The translations under genes were made by a program, and so were the position numbers. Shown in pieces: positions 19,101 to 33,800 of a DNA stretch of 64,000 nt. Origin of the DNA: Streptococcus salivarius. Its GTDB lineage: Bacteria; Bacillota; Bacilli; Lactobacillales; Streptococcaceae. The stretch covers positions 1,498,501 through 1,562,500 of the forward strand of contig NZ_CP018187.1 in the NCBI RefSeq assembly GCF_009738225.1, written 5' to 3'. The notes beneath the pieces are model-generated. The model saw only the letters and a program-made list of their open reading frames with translations, made no database searches and had not been told where the DNA came from. Position 1 is the stretch's first letter, and each line of letters opens with the position of its first letter.

Positions 19101-22100
19101 GATTCCGAAACTGACTCACTCTCTGAAGTTGAAACGGAATTCGACTCTGATTGTGACTCAGAGATTGACGCACTTTCTGAAGTCGAAACTGAATTTGATT
19201 CGGATTGTGACGCTGATGTCGACTCACTCTCTGAGGCTGAAACTGAATTTGATTCGGATTGTGAAGCTGATGTCGACTCACTCTCTGAGGCTGACTCTGA
19301 GTTGGAAACAGACTGTGATTCAGACACTGACGCACTTACATAGGATGACTCAGAAGTTGATACTGATTGTGATGTCGACGTTGAGGCACTTTCTGAAGCT
19401 GAGACTGAATTTGACTCCAACTGTGATGTTGATGTTGACGCACTTACTGAGGCTGAAGTTGAGTTCGACTCAGACTGAGATGTTGAAGTTGAGGCACTTT
19501 CTGAAGTAGAAACTGAGTTTGACTCGGATTGTGATGCTGATGTCGACTCACTCTCTGAAGTCGAAACTGAATTCGATTCCAGTTGTGATGTGCTTACTGA
19601 TGCACTTTCTGAAGCTGAAACTGAATTTGACTCGGATTGTGATGTTGACGTTGAGGCACTTTCTGAAGCTGAGACTGAGTTTGACTCGGATTGTGATGCT
19701 GATGTTGATTCACTCTCTGAAGTCGAAACTGAGTTTGACTCGGATTGCGATGTTGATGTTGATTCGCTCTCAGAGGTAGAAACTGAGTTTGACTCGGATT
19801 GTGATGTCGACATTGACTCGCTCTCTGAAGTCGAAACTGAATTCGACTCGGATTGTGACGCTGATGTTGACTCACTTTCTGACGATGACTCGGAAGTTGA
19901 GGCAGATTGTGATTCTGAAATTGATTCACTTACTGACGATGAAACTGAGTTCGATTCAGACTGTGAAGCTGAAACTGATTCACTTACTGACGCTGATTCG
20001 AAGTTTGAAACAGACTGTGATTCTGAAACTGACGCACTTAATGAAGCGGATTCGGAATTAGACACTGATTGTGATTCTGAAATTGATTCACTTACTGATG
20101 CTGACTCTGAGTTTGAGACAGACTGTGATTCTGAAATGGATTCACTTAATGACGCTGACTCTGATGTTGAAGCAGACTGTGATGCTGAGACTGATTCACT
20201 TACTGATGCTGATTCGGAATTTGAGACAGACTGTGATTCTGAAACTGACGCACTTAATGACGCTGATTCTGAAGTTGAAGCAGACTGTGATGCTGAAATG
20301 GATTCACTTACTGACGCTGATTCGGAATTAGACACTGATTGTGATTCAGAAACTGATGCACTCTCTGAGACTGATTCGGAATTAGATACAGACTGTGATT
20401 CTGAAACTGATGCACTCTCTGACGCTGATTCTGAAGTAGACACTGATTGTGAGACTGAAACAGACGCACTTACATAGGCTGACTCGGAAGTTGAAACAGA
20501 CTGTGATGCTGAAAATGACTCACTTGTTGAAGCTGATTCTGAATTTGAAACAGACTGTGATTCTGAATTTGATTCACTTTCTGAAGTAGAAACTGAGTTT
20601 GACTCGGATTGTGACATTGATGTCGACTCACTCTCTGAGGTAGAAACTGAATTCGATTCGGATTGTGAAGCTGACGTTGATTCACTCTCTGAAGTAGAAA
20701 CTGAGTTCGATTCAGACTGTGAAGCTGAAACTGATTCACTTAGTGAGGCTGATTCTGAATTTGAAACAGACTGTGATTCAGAAACTGATGCACTTTCTGA
20801 GGCTGATTCGGAGTTTGATACAGACTGTGATTCAGAAACTGATGCACTTTCTGAGGCTGATTCTGAGTTTGATACAGACTGTGATTCAGAAACTGATGCA
20901 CTTTCTGAGGCTGATTCGGAGTTTGAAACAGACTGTGATTCAGAAACTGACGCACTCTCTGATGCTGATTCTGAGTTAGACACTGATTGTGAGTCGCTTA
21001 CTGATACACTTACTGATTCTGACTCTGAGTTTGAAACAGACTGTGATTCAGAAACTGATGCACTCTCTGACGCTGATTCGGAGTTTGATACAGACTGTGA
21101 TTCTGAGACAGACGCACTTTCTGATGCTGACTCTGAGTTAGACACTGATTGTGATTCAGATACAGACGCACTTTCTGATGCTGACTCGGAATTAGACACT
21201 GATTGTGATTCGCTGACTGATGCACTCTCTGACGCTGACTCGGAATTAGATACTGATTGTGATTCGCTGACTGATGCACTCTCTGACGCTGATTCGGAGT
21301 TTGATACAGACTGTGATTCTGAGACAGATGCACTCTCTGACGCTGATTCGGAGTTAGACTCAGATTGTGATGCTGACGCTGATTCACTTTCTGAAGTAGA
21401 AACTGAGTTTGACTCAGATTGTGATGCTGATGTCGACTCACTTTCTGACGCTGAAACTGAGTTTGATTCGGATTGTGATGTCGATGTTGACTCACTCTCT
21501 GAAGTAGAAACTGAATTCGATTCGGATTGTGATGTTGACGTTGACTCACTCTCTGAAGTTGAAACTGAATTCGATTCGGATTGTGATGCTGACGTTGATT
21601 CACTTTCTGAAGTTGAAACGGAGTTTGACTCGGATTGTGAAGCTGACGTCGATTCACTTTCTGAAGTTGAAACGGAGTTCGATTCGGATTGTGATGCTGA
21701 TGTTGATTCACTTTCTGAAGTTGAAACGGAGTTTGACTCGGATTGTGACTCACTAATTGATTCGCTGACTGAAGCTGACTCTGAATTAGAAACAGACTGT
21801 GATTCTGAAATTGATTCACTTTCTGAAATCGAAACTGAGTTTGATTCGGATTGTGAAGCTGATGTCGATTCACTCTCTGAGGTAGAAACTGAATGTGACT
21901 CGGATTGTGATGCTGACGTTGATTCACTTTCTGAAGTAGAAACTGAGTTTGACTCGGATTGTGATGCTGACGTTGATTCACTTTCTGACGCAGAAACTGA
22001 ATTCGATTCGGATTGTGAAGCTGACGTTGATTCACTTTCTGAAGCTGAAACTGAGTTCGATTCGGATTGTGACGCTGACGTTGATTCACTTACAGAGGCT

Positions 22101-25100
22101 GACTCTGAATTTGAGGCAGATTGTGACTCACTAATTGATTCTCTGACTGAGGCTGACTCTGAATTTGAAACTGACTGTGATTCTGAAAGTGATTCACTCT
22201 CTGAAGTTGAAACTGAATTTGATTCCAGCTGTGATGTGCTTACTGATACACTTTCTGAAGCTGAAACTGAATTCGACTCGGATTGTGATGCTGATGTCGA
22301 TTCACTCTCGGAAGTCGAAACTGAGTTTGACTCGAATTGTGATGTCGATGTTGATTCACTCTCGGAAGTAGAAACTGAGGTTGACTCGGATTGTGATGCT
22401 GAAATTGAGGCACTTTCAGATGCTGAAATTGAGTTCGACTCAGACTGAGATGTTGACGTTGATTCACTCTCTAAAGTTGAAACTGAATTTGATTCGGATT
22501 GTGATGTCGATGTTGACTCACTCTCGGAAGTCGAAACTGAATTCGATTCCAGCTGTGATGTGCTTACTGATGCACTTTCTGAAGCTGACTCTGAGGTTGA
22601 GACTGAATTTGATTCGGATTGTGAAGCTGACGTCGATTCACTCTCTGAAGCTGAAACTGAATTCGATTCGGATTGTGATGTCGATGTTGATTCACTCTCT
22701 GAAGTTGAAACTGAGTTTGATTCGGATTGTGACGCTGACGTTGATTCACTTTCTGAAGTAGAAACTGAGTTCGATTCGGATTGTGATGTGCTTACTGATT
22801 CACTTTCTGAAGTTGAAACTGAGTTTGATTCGGATTGTGATGTCGATGTTGATTCACTCTCTGAAGTTGAAACTGAGTTCGATTCTGATTGTGACGCTGA
22901 CGTTGATTCACTCACTAAAGTAGAAACTGAGTTTGATTCGGATTGTGAAGCTGATGTTGATTCACTCTCTGAGGCTGACTCTGAGTTTGAGACTGACTGC
23001 GATTCAGATACTGACTCACTCTCTGAAGCTGACTCGTAATTTGAGATTGATTGAGAGATCGATGTTGATGCACTTTCAGATGCTGAAGTTGAGTTCGATT
23101 CAGACTGAGATGTTGATGTTGACGCACTTTCTGAAGCTGAGACTGAATTTGACTCCAACTGTGATGTTGATGTTGACGCACTTACTGAGGCTGAAGTTGA
23201 GTTCGACTCAGACTGAGATGTTGAAGTTGATGCACTTTCTGAAGCTGAGACTGAATTTGACTCTAACTGTGATGTGCTCACTGATGCACTTGTTGAAGCT
23301 GATTCTGAATTAGAAACTGATTGTGACTCGGAAACTGAAGCACTCTCTGAAGCTGACTCGGAAGTTGAGACTGATTGCGATTCAGACACTGATACACTCG
23401 CTGAGGCTGATTCGGAATTTGATACGGATTTCGACTCTGAAACAGACGCACTCTCTGAAGCGGACTCACTTTGTGAGATGCTTGTCTTCAAGGATTCACT
23501 CAAGGAACTTGAAATGCTCGCCGATTTCACGGCACTCAAAGATGTACTTGTTGAGGCTGATTGACTTTGCGAAACGCTAGTCTTCAAGGACTCACTTAAT
23601 GAACTTGAAACGCTCTCCGATTTCACGGCACTCAAAGATGTGCTTGTTGAAGCTGACTCACTTTGCGAAACGCTTGTCTTCAAGGACTCACTTAATGAGC
23701 TTGAAACACTAGCTGATTTCACGGCACTCAAAGATGTGCTTGTTGAAGCTGACTCACTTTGTGAGACGCTTGTCTTCAAGGACTCACTCAAGGAATTTGA
23801 AACACTTGCTGATTTCTCAACACTCAAAGAAGCACTCGTTGAAGCAGACTCACTTTGCGAAATACTAGTCTTCAAGGACTCACTCAAGGAACTTGAAATG
23901 CTCTCAGATTTCACGGTACTCAAAGATGCACTTGTTGAAGCGGATTCACTTTGTGAAATGCTGGTCTTCAAGGACTCACTTAATGAACTTGAAACGCTCG
24001 CCGATTTCTCAGCACTCAAAGACGCACTCGTTGATGCTGACTGACTTTGTGAAACGCTGGTCTTCAAGGACTCACTCAAGGAACTTGAGACACTCGCTGA
24101 TTTCACAGTACTCAAAGACGCACTCGCTGATGCTGATTCACTTTGCGAAACGCTCGTCTTCAAGGACTCACTCAAGGAACTTGAGACACTTGCTGATTTC
24201 ACGGTACTTAAAGACGCACTTGTTGAAGCGGATTCACTTTGTGAGAGACTTGTCTTCAAGGACTCACTCAAAGAACTTGAGACACTCGCTGATTTCACGG
24301 TACTCAAAGACGCACTTGTTGATGCAGATTGACTTTGTGAAACGCTAGTCTTCAAGGACTCACTCAAGGAACTTGAGATACTCGCTGACTTCACAGTACT
24401 CGAAGACGCACTTGTTGAAGCGGATTCACTTTGTGAAACGCTGGTCTTCAAGGACTCACTTAATGAACTTGAAACGCTCGCCGATTTCTCAGCACTCAAA
24501 GACGCACTTGTTGAAGCAGATTGACTTTGTGAGACGCTCGTCTTCAAAGACTCACTCAAGGAACTTGAGACACTCGCTGACTTCACAGTACTCAAAGACG
24601 CACTTGTTGAAGCGGATTCACTTTGTGAAACGCTCGTCTTCAAAGACTCACTCAAGGAGTTTGAAACGCTCGCTGACTTCACAGTACTCAAAGACGCACT
24701 TGTTGATGCAGATTGACTTCGAGATTGACTCATCTTCAAGGACTCACTCAAAGAACTTGAGACACTCGCTGACTTCACAGTACTCAAAGACGCACTTGTT
24801 GAAGCAGATTGACTTCGAGATTGGCTGGTCTTCAAAGATTCACTCAAAGAACTTGAAACACTTTTTGAGGCTACCGTGCTCAATGAAAGGCTAGTCGATG
24901 CAGATTGCTTAACAGACTCACTTCGACTTTGAGAAATAGATTCCTGCTTAGACTGACTGGCACTTTGCGACACTGACTGGCTGTAATCACTATCCGACAA
25001 TTTCACCGTCACAACATTGGTCGTACTATCTTTATAAGTAATCGTTACCGTACCATCACTATTAACCGTATAAGACTTAATACGGTTAGCGACCTCTGGA

Positions 25101-27589
25101 TTCAAGGCAGATACAGCCTCAATAATCTTACTCTTATCTGCATCTGTTAAGGCAGTCAGGCTGGTCACCTGAATAGTGCTTGTCGGCGCCACACCCGGTG
25201 TACGATCTGACAAGCGACCCTGAGTAATACGAATCTCACCCAAACCATTTGGACGGTTCATATTTGACGCATTGTCAATAGCAGCAACATTACGTTGCCA
25301 TGTGTTTCGGAAAGAATGATAAAGGTCATCCTTCAAATGAATGGTCGTTGTGATGGTTGCAGGATTATCAGTCGTAGCTGTGATATCTCCCGTAATCGGT
25401 GCAATATTACCAGTTCCGTACTGGCTACTACCAAAGAAATTGCCGTTCAAGGCATTGTCATTCAAATCGGCTCTTGCAACAACTTTCATTTCTTTAAGCT
25501 TGCCACTGTCATCTGTAGCTGTGAAAGTCAAAACAGCATCATCACCAGCATAGAGGGTATAGTTTTTCCCACCGCCTTCGAGAGGCGTTGACTTAGGTTC
25601 CACACCATCAACAGTCAACTTGGCCGTCACTTCAGGACGCGTTCCGTCCGTTACAGCCACGGAATTGCTAGCATCGGAATACACCGCATAATCACCATAC
25701 ATGATGCGAGCTTTGGCTGTTACACCACCTGTTTGTAACTTAACAGTCGGCGTCACAATCGCTTGACCCGAAGCATCTGCCACAGCTGTTCCCACTTCGT
25801 CGTCATTATTATATAGAACGACTGTGGAACCTGGCTCAGCTCCCGTCACCGTTACAGGCGTCTGTGTGTAAGCCTTGTCCAATAATCTCGTTTCAACGGT
25901 TGGTGCTGCTAGTCGCTTCACTGGAGCCGTCACATCATTAGTGGTGTTATCTTTATAAGTAATGGTTACCACACCAGATGATGAAACGGAATAAGATTTA
26001 AAATCCTTTGAAGTGGCAATATTTGGATTAGTAGCCTTAAACGCTTCCCAAACCTTATCTTTTTCGGCTTGAGCGAGATTACTTGTGTCATTAACATAAG
26101 TCCCCGTTGTCACCGCCGTAATCGGATTACGAATGCCATCATTTTGTGGCAAAACCTGAATACGAAGCGTACGTGTCACTGACTGCCTAGCCGTATTAGT
26201 CACTACAAAAGAAACATTATAAATTTTCCCAGGCGTTACGACCTCTGTCTGCCCAACAGTCCCCACAATATTAAAGGCGACTGCACTATTTTTCAATGCA
26301 GAGGTCTGAGGCACGTTGATGCCATTCACTCGATCACTACCAGAAGCGTAGCCAATGCTTTTAATACTATTTCGTGTAGGAATGGTTTCAACAACATTAT
26401 AAGCTTGATTGATGTAGTCAGAGTTATAAACAGAAATCAAGGCATTGTTAGCCAGACCTAAATTATACTGGGGTGCACGGAGGTTGCTATCAGCATCAAT
26501 GCGAGAACCATTACGAGGATCACGCTGACCAGATGTCGCACGAAGCACCGCATTGGCAAGACTATTTCTAGCCTGACGAGCCTGAGTTATCGTAGGAGAC
26601 ACATCGCTATCACGATCAGCCAGACTGACACGAATGGCATCCAAGGCTTTATCTCCCTTGAGAATAGCAACCTCCGTATTTGGCAAATCAACAGCTTGAG
26701 CTTTATAGGTATAAATGTCTAAGGCTAAATCTTTGAGACGCTTTTCTTGTTCTAAACGCTCAGCATCAGCCACAACCGAGGCAGCTAGTAGCCCAGTCGC
26801 CGTATCAGATAATTGGCGATTCGTTTGCACTTCAGATGTCAAGGATGTGTTTAACAAAGTTGACTCTGAGCTGACAAGGGATAGCCCTACTTTAGAGTCG
26901 CTACCACTATCACTCTTGCTAACTGACTGAACAGATGCACTTGCACTATGCTCTGATGATTTTTCAGCTGCGCTCTCTGACAGACTATGTGAAGAAGAAT
27001 CCGTCTGACTTACTGATTCCGACTTAGAAGTTAATGAAGCTGACAAGGAAGCAGAAAGCGAGGCACTCAATGACAAGGATGTCGATCTTGAAGCTAATTC
27101 AGAAGCAGACACCGATTGGCTACGTGATAAAGACTCACTCAAAGAAGCCTCCGAAGTCTGACTTGACGCAGTTTCTGATGACTCTTGACTATTTACTTGA
27201 CTCTCTTGAACACTGGACACAGACTCCATATTTCCAAGAACAACGGAATCAGATGCAGCCAAAAGATCAGTCTTAGCTCCTGCTTCACTTTCCAAAATCG
27301 GCTGATTAGTCATTTCATCTGCATGAGCTACTTGAGTCGCAACAGAACCACCTAACAAGGCCCCCGTTGCAAGCACTCCCTTAAGCACTGTCTGACCTGA
27401 AAAAGCAGGTGCATCCACCTCTACCTGATGGCCAGCAACAGACGGTGTATCCACGCCTCCTCTAAGCACCTTGAAAAGACCAAAATTCGACGTCGCCGCA
27501 CGAAGCCAGTGCTTCCCTGACTTAACCAATTTAAAGCGTGTCACACGATCGGTTTCACGATATTGACCTTCATTCCTTCTAAAGAACAT
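16157..27589 (-). CDS. Serine-rich-repeat glycoprotein adhesin (accessory Sec substrate), 3810 aa
   Basis: Cell-wall SRRP. The ~90-residue signal peptide has the accessory-Sec motif KLVKSGKHW (residues 20-28) and probably ends at AHA-DE. A short serine-rich region (about 125-270) precedes a non-repetitive, presumably ligand-binding region (about 280-865). That region includes a cadherin-like segment ([15 protein letters not shown]), an Ig-like segment, and two modules ending in VTITYKD(N/S)TTN. The long serine-rich region (about 866-3760) starts with ~15 copies of a 32-residue repeat, then 18-residue-type S-x-S repeats. The anchor is LPKTG, a hydrophobic segment and RKKNEE. GGAG precedes the ATG. 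It should be O-glycosylated by GtfA/B and exported by SecA2 encoded at 60-64 kb. It resembles the S. salivarius SrpA/B/C group, but which one is not clear. Confidence 0.95.
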   Translation of the reverse strand: MFFRRNEGQYRETDRVTRFKLVKSGKHWLRAATSNFGLFKVLRGGVDTPSVAGHQVEVDAPAFSGQTVLKGVLATGALLGGSVATQVAHADEMTNQPILESEAGAKTDLLAASDSVVLGNMESVSSVQESQVNSQESSETASSQTSEASLSESLSRSQSVSASELASRSTSLSLSASLSASLSASLTSKSESVSQTDSSSHSLSESAAEKSSEHSASASVQSVSKSDSGSDSKVGLSLVSSESTLLNTSLTSEVQTNRQLSDTATGLLAASVVADAERLEQEKRLKDLALDIYTYKAQAVDLPNTEVAILKGDKALDAIRVSLADRDSDVSPTITQARQARNSLANAVLRATSGQRDPRNGSRIDADSNLRAPQYNLGLANNALISVYNSDYINQAYNVVETIPTRNSIKSIGYASGSDRVNGINVPQTSALKNSAVAFNIVGTVGQTEVVTPGKIYNVSFVVTNTARQSVTRTLRIQVLPQNDGIRNPITAVTTGTYVNDTSNLAQAEKDKVWEAFKATNPNIATSKDFKSYSVSSSGVVTITYKDNTTNDVTAPVKRLAAPTVETRLLDKAYTQTPVTVTGAEPGSTVVLYNNDDEVGTAVADASGQAIVTPTVKLQTGGVTAKARIMYGDYAVYSDASNSVAVTDGTRPEVTAKLTVDGVEPKSTPLEGGGKNYTLYAGDDAVLTFTATDDSGKLKEMKVVARADLNDNALNGNFFGSSQYGTGNIAPITGDITATTDNPATITTTIHLKDDLYHSFRNTWQRNVAAIDNASNMNRPNGLGEIRITQGRLSDRTPGVAPTSTIQVTSLTALTDADKSKIIEAVSALNPEVANRIKSYTVNSDGTVTITYKDSTTNVVTVKLSDSDYSQSVSQSASQSKQESISQSRSESVKQSASTSLSLSTVASKSVSSSLSESLKTSQSRSQSASTSASLSTVKSASVSSSLSESLKMSQSRSQSASTSASLSTVKSASVSNSLSESLKTSVSQSESASTSASLSTVKSASVSSSLSESLKTSVSQSQSASTSASLSAEKSASVSSSLSESLKTSVSQSESASTSASSSTVKSASISSSLSESLKTSVSQSQSASTSASLSTVKSASVSSSLSESLKTSLSQSESASTSASLSTVKSASVSSSLSESLKTSVSQSESASASASLSTVKSASVSSSLSESLKTSVSQSQSASTSASLSAEKSASVSSSLSESLKTSISQSESASTSASLSTVKSESISSSLSESLKTSISQSESASTSASLSVEKSASVSNSLSESLKTSVSQSESASTSTSLSAVKSASVSSSLSESLKTSVSQSESASTSTSLSAVKSESVSSSLSESLKTSVSQSQSASTSTSLSAVKSASISSSLSESLKTSISQSESASESASVSESKSVSNSESASASVSVSESQSVSTSESASESASVSESQSVSNSESASTSASVSTSQLESNSVSASESASTSTSQSESNSTSASVSASTSTSQLESNSVSASESASTSTSQSESNSTSASESASTSISQSISNYESASESESVSESQSVSNSESASESESTSASQSESNSVSTLVSESTSASQSESNSVSTSESESTSTSQSESNSVSTSESESVSTSQSESNSVSTSESESTSASQSESNSVSTSESESTSTSQSESNSVSASESESTSASQSESNSVSTSESASESASVSTSQLESNSVSTSESESTSTSQSESNSVSTLESESTSTSQSESNSISASESASISASQSESTSVSTSESESTSTSQFESNSVSTSESESTSASQSESNSVSASESVSVSTSQLESNSVSTSESESLSESQSVSNSESASVRESISESQSASNSESASVSESTSASQSESNSVSASESESTSASQSESNSVSASESESTSASQSESNSVSTSESESTSASQSESHSVSTSESESTSASQSESNSVSISESESISESQSVSNSESASVSESISESQSESNSVSTSESESTSASQSESNSVSTSESESTSASQSESNSVSTSESESTSASQSESNSVSTSESESTSTSQSESNSVSTSESESTSTSQSESNSVSASESESTSASQSESNSVSTSESESASASQSESNSESASESASVSESQSVSNSESASESASVSESQSVSNSESASESASVSESQSVSNSESASESASVSESQSVSNSESASESASVSESQSVSNSESASESASVSESQSVSNSESESVSVSVSDSQSVSNSESASESASVSESQSVSNSESASESASVSESQSVSNSESASESASVSESQSVSNSESASESASVSESQSVSNSESASLSESVSASQSESNSVSTSESESTSASQSESNSVSTSESESTSMSQSESNSVSTSESESNSESQSVSNSESASTSESFSASQSVSTSESAYVSASVSVSQSVSTSESASESASVSESQSVSNSESVSESASVSESQSVSNSESASVSESISASQSASTSESASLSASVSESQSVSNSESASVSESVSASQSASTSESASLSESISESQSVSNSESASVSESISESQSVSNSESASLSASVSESQSVSNFESASVSESVSASQSESNSVSSSVSESISESQSASTSESSSESESTSASQSESNSVSTSESESMSTSQSESNSVSTSESESTSTSQSESNSVSTSESESTSASQSESNSVSASESASTSTSQSESNSVSASESASVSTSQLESNSVSTSESESTSASQSESNSVSTSESASTSTSQSESNSTSASVSASTSTSQLESNSVSASESASTSTSQSVSTSESSYVSASVSESQSVSNSESASESESTSASQSESNSVSASESESTSASQSESNSVSTSESASISESQSESNSVSTSESESVSESQSVSNSESASESASVSESQSVSNSESASVSESISESQSVSNSESASESASVSESQSVSNSGSASLSASVSESQSVSNSESSSVSESISESQSVSNSESASESASVSESQSVSTFESASESASVSESQSVSNSESSSVSASVSESQSESNSESASESASVSESQSASTSESALVSASISDSQSVSNYESASESESVSESQSVSNSESASVSESISESQSVSNSVSSSVSASVSVSESSSLSESQSTSASVSASESASLSTSSSLSASVFESQSQAFSASISTIISTVESISNSASSFISTSESISTSNSASLSESASLSASVSGSQSVSNSVSASTSASVSASQSISNSVSASESESISASQSESNSVSASLSASVSESQSASTSESASVSESISESQSVSNSESASESASVSESQSVSNSESASESASVSASESASLSESQSTSASVSASESVSLSTSSSLSASVFESQSQAFSASISAIISTVESVSNSASSFISTSELVSTSNSASLSESASLSASVSGSQSVSNSVSASESASVSASQSISNSVSASVSAYVSESQSVSNSVSASESASVSASQSISNSVSASVSAYVSESQSASTSESSSESESTSASQSESNSVSTSESESTSTSQSESNSESASLSASVSASESVSLSESQSTSASVLASESASLSESASLNASVSGSQSVSNSVSASESASVSASQSISNSVSTSVSASESASAAASESSSISTSESVSLSESQSASASASETASSSVSVSESASTSVFLSASESTSTSTSLSTSASASTSASVSALESTSVSVSISESQSVSNSKSVSESASVSESESISNSESTSVSESVSESQSVSTSVSTSISASESVSLSESQSESASESVSASTSASVSASESASVSASTSVFLSASESTSASTSISTSLSTSASLSTSASMSASESTSEVKDPKHKRGSQSLPKTGEENSSLGMALGALATATGFVFLAKRKKNEE
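20755..20990 (-). repeat. 54-bp serine-rich tandem repeats in the first SRRP
   Basis: Consecutive near-identical 54-bp units encode [18 protein letters not shown]. Similar and mosaic units fill most of 16.4-23.4 kb. The codons encoding E, Q and N differ while alternate serines are fixed. Confidence 0.8.
23460..24880 (-). repeat. 96-bp repeats (about 15 units) at the start of the long serine-rich region
   Basis: Each unit encodes 32 residues of the form [20 protein letters not shown] followed by [12 protein letters not shown]. Unlike the rest of the serine-rich region, each unit carries two lysines. Unit boundaries are regular at 96 bp. Confidence 0.85.
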
Positions 27590-27770
27590 ATATACTCCAT
27601 TTATTTTTGATTAAAACACTCCTTTAAATTTTATCATAAAATTAAGCAAAAAATCTCATTTCAAGATTGCTTTCTAGCAATTAATCACTTCTTTCATCCC
27701 CCTAAAAATACGATAATAATGGTAACCCTAAGACTTATTAAAACTATTTGTATTTTTAGAATATCAAACT

Positions 27771-27818
27771 AAAAAAAATCCCCTACCAATTAGGAAATCA
27801 CTCTAATCGATAGGGGAT
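27771..27818 (-). terminator. Terminator after the second SRRP gene
   Basis: On the minus strand ATCCCCTA..ATTAG pairs with CTAAT..TAGGGGAT, followed by eight T residues, about 45 bases past the stop codon at 27863. Confidence 0.85.
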
Positions 27819-27862
27819 ATTTGATTATCTCGCTAGAAGATAATGATTAAACTTACTAAGAC

Positions 27863-30800
27863 TTAGAAGTCTTCACTTTCTTCTTCATCTTTCTTACGTT
27901 TAGCAAGAAAGGCGAGACCTGTTGCAGTTGCCAAAGCACCCAAGACCATACCTAATGATGAGTCTTTCTCACCAGTCTTAGGAAGCGCTTGGCTACCACG
28001 TTTGTGTTTAGGATCTTTCACTTCAGAAGTTGATTCTGAGACACTCAATGAGGCAGACACTGAAGCACTTGTTGAGGCAGAGGTTGAAAGACTTACTGAT
28101 GTAGAAGCTGACTCTGATTCTGAAGCGGATGCGCTCGATGACGCTGAAGCAGATGTGCTTGCTGATTCTGACACAGACACACTTGCACTTTGTGCTTCAC
28201 TCAACGATACAGACTCACTTGCAGAAATCAAAGCACTTACTGAGGCAGATTGTGATTCACTCAATGAGACACTCAATGATGCTGACTCTGATTCTGAAAC
28301 GCTTGATGATGTACTGATAGAATCTGAGGCAATGACGCTTTCAATATCTAGGCTTTCAAGTGATAGAATGGCTGGCTGACCTTTACTTGAAATTACAGAA
28401 TTAGAAGCCGAAATAGAGGCGCTTGCCGACTCTGACGCACTTGCTGATTCTGAAGTACTTACTGAGGCTGAGGCGCTGGCTGACGCTGACTCAGATGCAC
28501 TTGCTGAAGCTGAGGCGCTTGCTGAAGCCGAGGCACTTGTTGATTCTGAAGTACTTGCTGAAGCTGAGGTGCTTTCTGAGGCTGAGGCGCTTACTGACTC
28601 TGAAGAACTTGCTGATTCTGAGGCGCTGGCTGACTCTGACGCACTTGCTGACTCAGACGCACTTGCTGAAGCCGAGGCACTTACTGACTCAGAGGCGCTT
28701 GCTGAAGCTGATGCACTTGCTGAGGCTGACGCACTTGCTGAAGCTGAGGTGCTTACTGACTCAGAAGCGCTTGCTGATTCTGAAGCACTTGCTGAAGCCG
28801 AGGCACTTGCTGACTCAGACGCACTTGCTGAAGCTGACGCACTTGCTGATTCTGAGGTGCTTGCTGATTCTGATGTACTTGCTGAAGCTGACGCACTTGC
28901 TGAAGCTGAGGCGCTTGCTGACTCTGACGCACTTGCTGATTCTGATGTACTTGCTGATTCTGAAGCACTTGCTGACTCAGACGCACTTGCTGACTCTGAC
29001 GCACTTGCTGAAGCTGACGCACTTACAGAGGCTGAGGCGCTGGCTGATTCTGAGGCACTTGTTGATTCTGATGTACTTGCTGAGGCTGACGCACTTGCTG
29101 AAGCTGAGGTGCTTGCTGACTCTGATGTACTTGCTGAGGCTGACGCACTTGCTGAAGCTGACTCAGAGGCGCTTGCTGATTCTGAAGCACTTGCTGAAGC
29201 TGACTCAGAAGCGCTTGCTGATTCTGAAGCACTTGCTGAAGCTGACTCAGAAGCGCTTGCTGATTCTGAAGCACTTGCTGAGGCTGATGCTGACGCACTT
29301 GCTGACTCAGATGCACTTGCTGAGGCTGACGCACTTGCTGAAGCCGAGGCGCTGGCTGAAGCTGACGCACTTGCTGAAGCTGAGGTGCTTACTGACTCAG
29401 AGGCACTTGCTGAAGCTGACTCAGAGGCACTTGCTGAAGCTGAGGCGCTTGCTGACGCTGACGCACTTGCTGACGCTGACGCTGATGTACTTGCTGAAGC
29501 TGAGGTGCTTACTGACTCAGAAGCGCTTGCTGATTCTGAAGCGCTTGCTGATTCTGAAGCACTTGCTGAGGCTGATGCTGACGCACTTGCTGAAGCTGAC
29601 GCACTTACAGAGGCTGAGGCGCTTGCTGATTCTGAGGCACTTGTTGATTCTGATGTACTTGCTGAGGCTGACGCACTTGCTGAAGCTGAGGTGCTTGCTG
29701 ACTCTGATGTACTTGCTGAGGCTGACGCACTTGCTGAAGCTGACGCACTTGCTGAAGTTGACGCACTTGCTGAGGCTGATGTACTTGCTGAGGCTGACGC
29801 ACTTGCTGAAGCTGACTCAGAGGCGCTTGCTGACTCAGATGCACTTGCTGAGGCTGACGCACTTGCTGAAGCTGAGGCGCTTGCTGACGCTGACGCACTT
29901 GCTGACGCTGACGCACTTGCTGAAGCTGACGCTGAGGCTGACGCACTTGCTGAGGCTGACGCACTTGCTGACTCTGAGGCGCTTACTGACTCAGACGCAC
30001 TTGCTGAAGCTGAGGCGCTTACTGACTCTGACGCACTTGCTGATTCTGATGTACTTGCTGAAGCCGAGGCACTTACTGACTCAGAGGCGCTTGCTGACTC
30101 AGATGCACTTACTGACTCAGACGCACTTGCTGAAGCTGAGGCGCTTGCTGACGCTGACGCACTTGCTGACGCTGACGCACTTGCTGAAGTTGACGCACTT
30201 GCTGAGGCTGATGTACTTGCTGATTCTGATGTACTTGCTGATTCTGATATACTTGCTGATTCTGATGCGCTTGCTGACTCAGATGCACTTGCTGAGGCTG
30301 ACGCACTTGCTGAAGCCGAGGCGCTTACTGACTCAGACGCACTTGCTGAAGCTGACGCACTTGCTGATTCTGATGCGCTTGCTGACGCTGACGCACTTGC
30401 TGACGCTGACGCACTTGCTGAAGTTGACGCACTTGCTGAGGCTGATGTACTTGCTGAGGCTGACGCACTTGCTGACGCTGACGCACTTGCTGATTCTGAT
30501 GTACTTGCTGAAGCTGACGCACTTGCTGATTCTGATGTACTTGCTGATTCTGATGTACTTGCTGATTCTGATGCGCTTGCTGACTCAGATGCACTTGCTG
30601 AGGCTGACGCACTTGCTGAAGCCGAGGCGCTTACTGACTCAGACGCACTTGCTGAAGCTGAGGCGCTTACTGACTCAGACGCACTTGCTGAAGCTGAGGC
30701 GCTTGCTGACGCTGACGCACTTGCTGACGCTGACGCACTTGCTGAAGTTGACGCACTTGCTGAGGCTGATGTACTTGCTGAGGCTGACGCACTTGCTGAG

Positions 30801-33800
30801 GCTGACGCACTTGCTGAAGCTGAGGTGCTTGCTGACTCTGATGTACTTGCTGAGGCTGACGCACTTGCTGAAGCTGACTCAGAGGCGCTTGCTGATTCTG
30901 AAGCACTTGCTGAAGCTGACTCAGAAGCGCTTGCTGATTCTGAAGCACTTGCTGAAGCTGACTCAGAAGCGCTTGCTGATGCTGACGCACTTGCTGACTC
31001 AGATGCACTTGCTGAGGCTGACGCACTTGCTGAAGCCGAGGCGCTGGCTGAAGCTGACGCACTTGCTGAAGCTGAGGTGCTTACTGACTCAGAGGCACTT
31101 GCTGAAGCTGACTCAGAGGCACTTGCTGAAGCTGAGGCGCTTGCTGACGCTGACGCACTTGCTGACGCTGACGCACTTGCTGACGCTGATGTACTTGCTG
31201 AAGCTGAGGTGCTTACTGACTCAGAAGCGCTTGCTGATTCTGAAGCGCTTGCTGATTCTGAAGCACTTGCTGAGGCTGATGCTGACGCACTTGCTGAAGC
31301 TGACGCACTTACAGAGGCTGAGGCGCTTGCTGATTCTGAGGCACTTGTTGATTCTGATGTACTTGCTGAGGCTGACGCACTTGCTGAAGCTGAGGTGCTT
31401 GCTGACTCTGATGTACTTGCTGAGGCTGACGCACTTGCTGAAGCTGACGCACTTGCTGAAGTTGACGCACTTGCTGAAGTTGACGCACTTGCTGAGGCTG
31501 ATGTACTTGCTGAGGCTGACGCACTTGCTGAAGCTGACTCAGAGGCGCTTGCTGACTCAGATGCACTTGCTGAGGCTGACGCACTTGCTGAAGCTGAGGC
31601 GCTTGCTGACGCTGACGCACTTGCTGACGCTGACGCACTTGCTGAAGCTGACGCTGAGGCTGACGCACTTGCTGAGGCTGACGCACTTGCTGACTCTGAG
31701 GCGCTTACTGACTCAGACGCACTTGCTGAAGCTGAGGCGCTTACTGACTCTGACGCACTTGCTGATTCTGATGTACTTGCTGAAGCCGAGGCACTTACTG
31801 ACTCAGAGGCGCTTGCTGACTCAGATGCACTTACTGACTCAGACGCACTTGCTGAAGCTGAGGCGCTTGCTGACGCTGACGCACTTGCTGACGCTGACGC
31901 ACTTGCTGAAGTTGACGCACTTGCTGAGGCTGATGTACTTGCTGATTCTGATGTACTTGCTGATTCTGATATACTTGCTGATTCTGATGCGCTTGCTGAC
32001 TCAGATGCACTTGCTGAGGCTGACGCACTTGCTGAAGCCGAGGCGCTTACTGACTCAGACGCACTTGCTGAAGCTGACGCACTTGCTGATTCTGATGCGC
32101 TTGCTGACGCTGACGCACTTGCTGACGCTGACGCACTTGCTGAAGTTGACGCACTTGCTGAGGCTGATGTACTTGCTGAGGCTGACGCACTTGCTGACGC
32201 TGACGCACTTGCTGATTCTGATGTACTTGCTGATTCTGATGTACTTGCTGATTCTGATGCGCTTGCTGACTCAGATGCACTTGCTGAGGCTGACGCACTT
32301 GCTGAAGCCGAGGCGCTTACTGACTCAGACGCACTTGCTGAAGCTGAGGCGCTTGCTGACGCTGACGCACTTGCTGACGCTGACGCACTTGCTGAAGTTG
32401 ACGCACTTGCTGAGGCTGATGTACTTGCTGAGGCTGACGCACTTGCTGACGCTGACGCACTTGCTGATTCTGAGGTGCTTGCTGATTCTGATGTACTTGC
32501 TGAAGCTGACGCACTTGCTGAAGCTGAGGCGCTTGCTGACTCTGACGCACTTGCTGATTCTGAGGTGCTTGCTGATTCTGATGTACTTGCTGAAGCTGAC
32601 GCACTTGCTGAAGCTGAGGCGCTTGCTGACTCTGAGGTGCTTGCTGATTCTGATGTACTTGCTGATTCTGAAGTACTTACAGAGGCTGACGCACTTGCTG
32701 ACTCAGAGGCGCTTGCTGAGGCTGACGCACTTGCTGATTCTGAGGTGCTTGCTGACTCAGATGTACTTGCTGAGGCTGACGCACTTGCTGAAGCCGAGGC
32801 ACTTGCTGAAGCTGACTCAGAGGCGCTTGCTGATTCTGATGTACTTGCTGAAGCTGAGGCGCTTGTTGAGGCTGACGCACTTGCTGACGCTGATGCACTT
32901 GCTGAAGCTGACGCTGAGGCTGACGCACTTGCTGAGGCTGACGCACTTGCTGACTCTGAGGCGCTTACTGACTCAGACGCACTTGCTGAAGCTGAGGCGC
33001 TTACTGACTCTGACGCACTTGCTGATTCTGATGTACTTGCTGAAGCCGAGGCACTTACTGACTCAGAGGCAGACGCTGATTCTGAAGAACTTACTGAGGC
33101 TGACGCACTTGCTGAAGCTGACTCAGAGGCTGAGGCTGACGCACTTGCTGAAGCTGAGGTGCTTGCTGACTCTGATGTACTTGCTGAGGCTGACGCACTT
33201 GCTGAAGCCGAGGCACTTGCTGAAGCTGACTCAGAGGCACTTGCTGAAGCTGAGGCGCTTGCTGACTCTGACGCACTTGCTGACTCAGAGGCACTTGCTG
33301 ATTCTGAAGTACTTACAGAGGCTGACGCACTTGCTGACTCAGAGGCGCTTGCTGAGGCTGAGGCGCTTGCTGACTCAGAGGCGCTTACTGACTCAGAGGC
33401 GCTTACTGACTCAGACGCACTTGCTGATTCTGAGGTGCTTGCTGAAGCTGAGGCGCTTGTTGAGGCTGACGCACTTGCTGACGCTGATGCACTTGCTGAA
33501 GCTGACGCTGAGGCTGACGCACTTGCTGACTCAGAGGCGCTTACTGACTCAGACGCACTTACAGAGGCTGAGGCGCTTGTTGATTCTGACGCACTTGCTG
33601 AAGCCGAGGCACTTACTGACTCAGATGCAGACGCTGATTCTGACGCACTTGCTGAAGCCGAGGCACTTGCTGACTCAGAGGCACTTGCTGAGGCTGAGGC
33701 GCTTACTGACTCAGAGGCGCTTACTGACTCAGACGCACTTGCTGACGCTGATGCACTTACTGACTCAGAGGCGCTTGCTGATTCTGAGGCGCTTGCTGAC

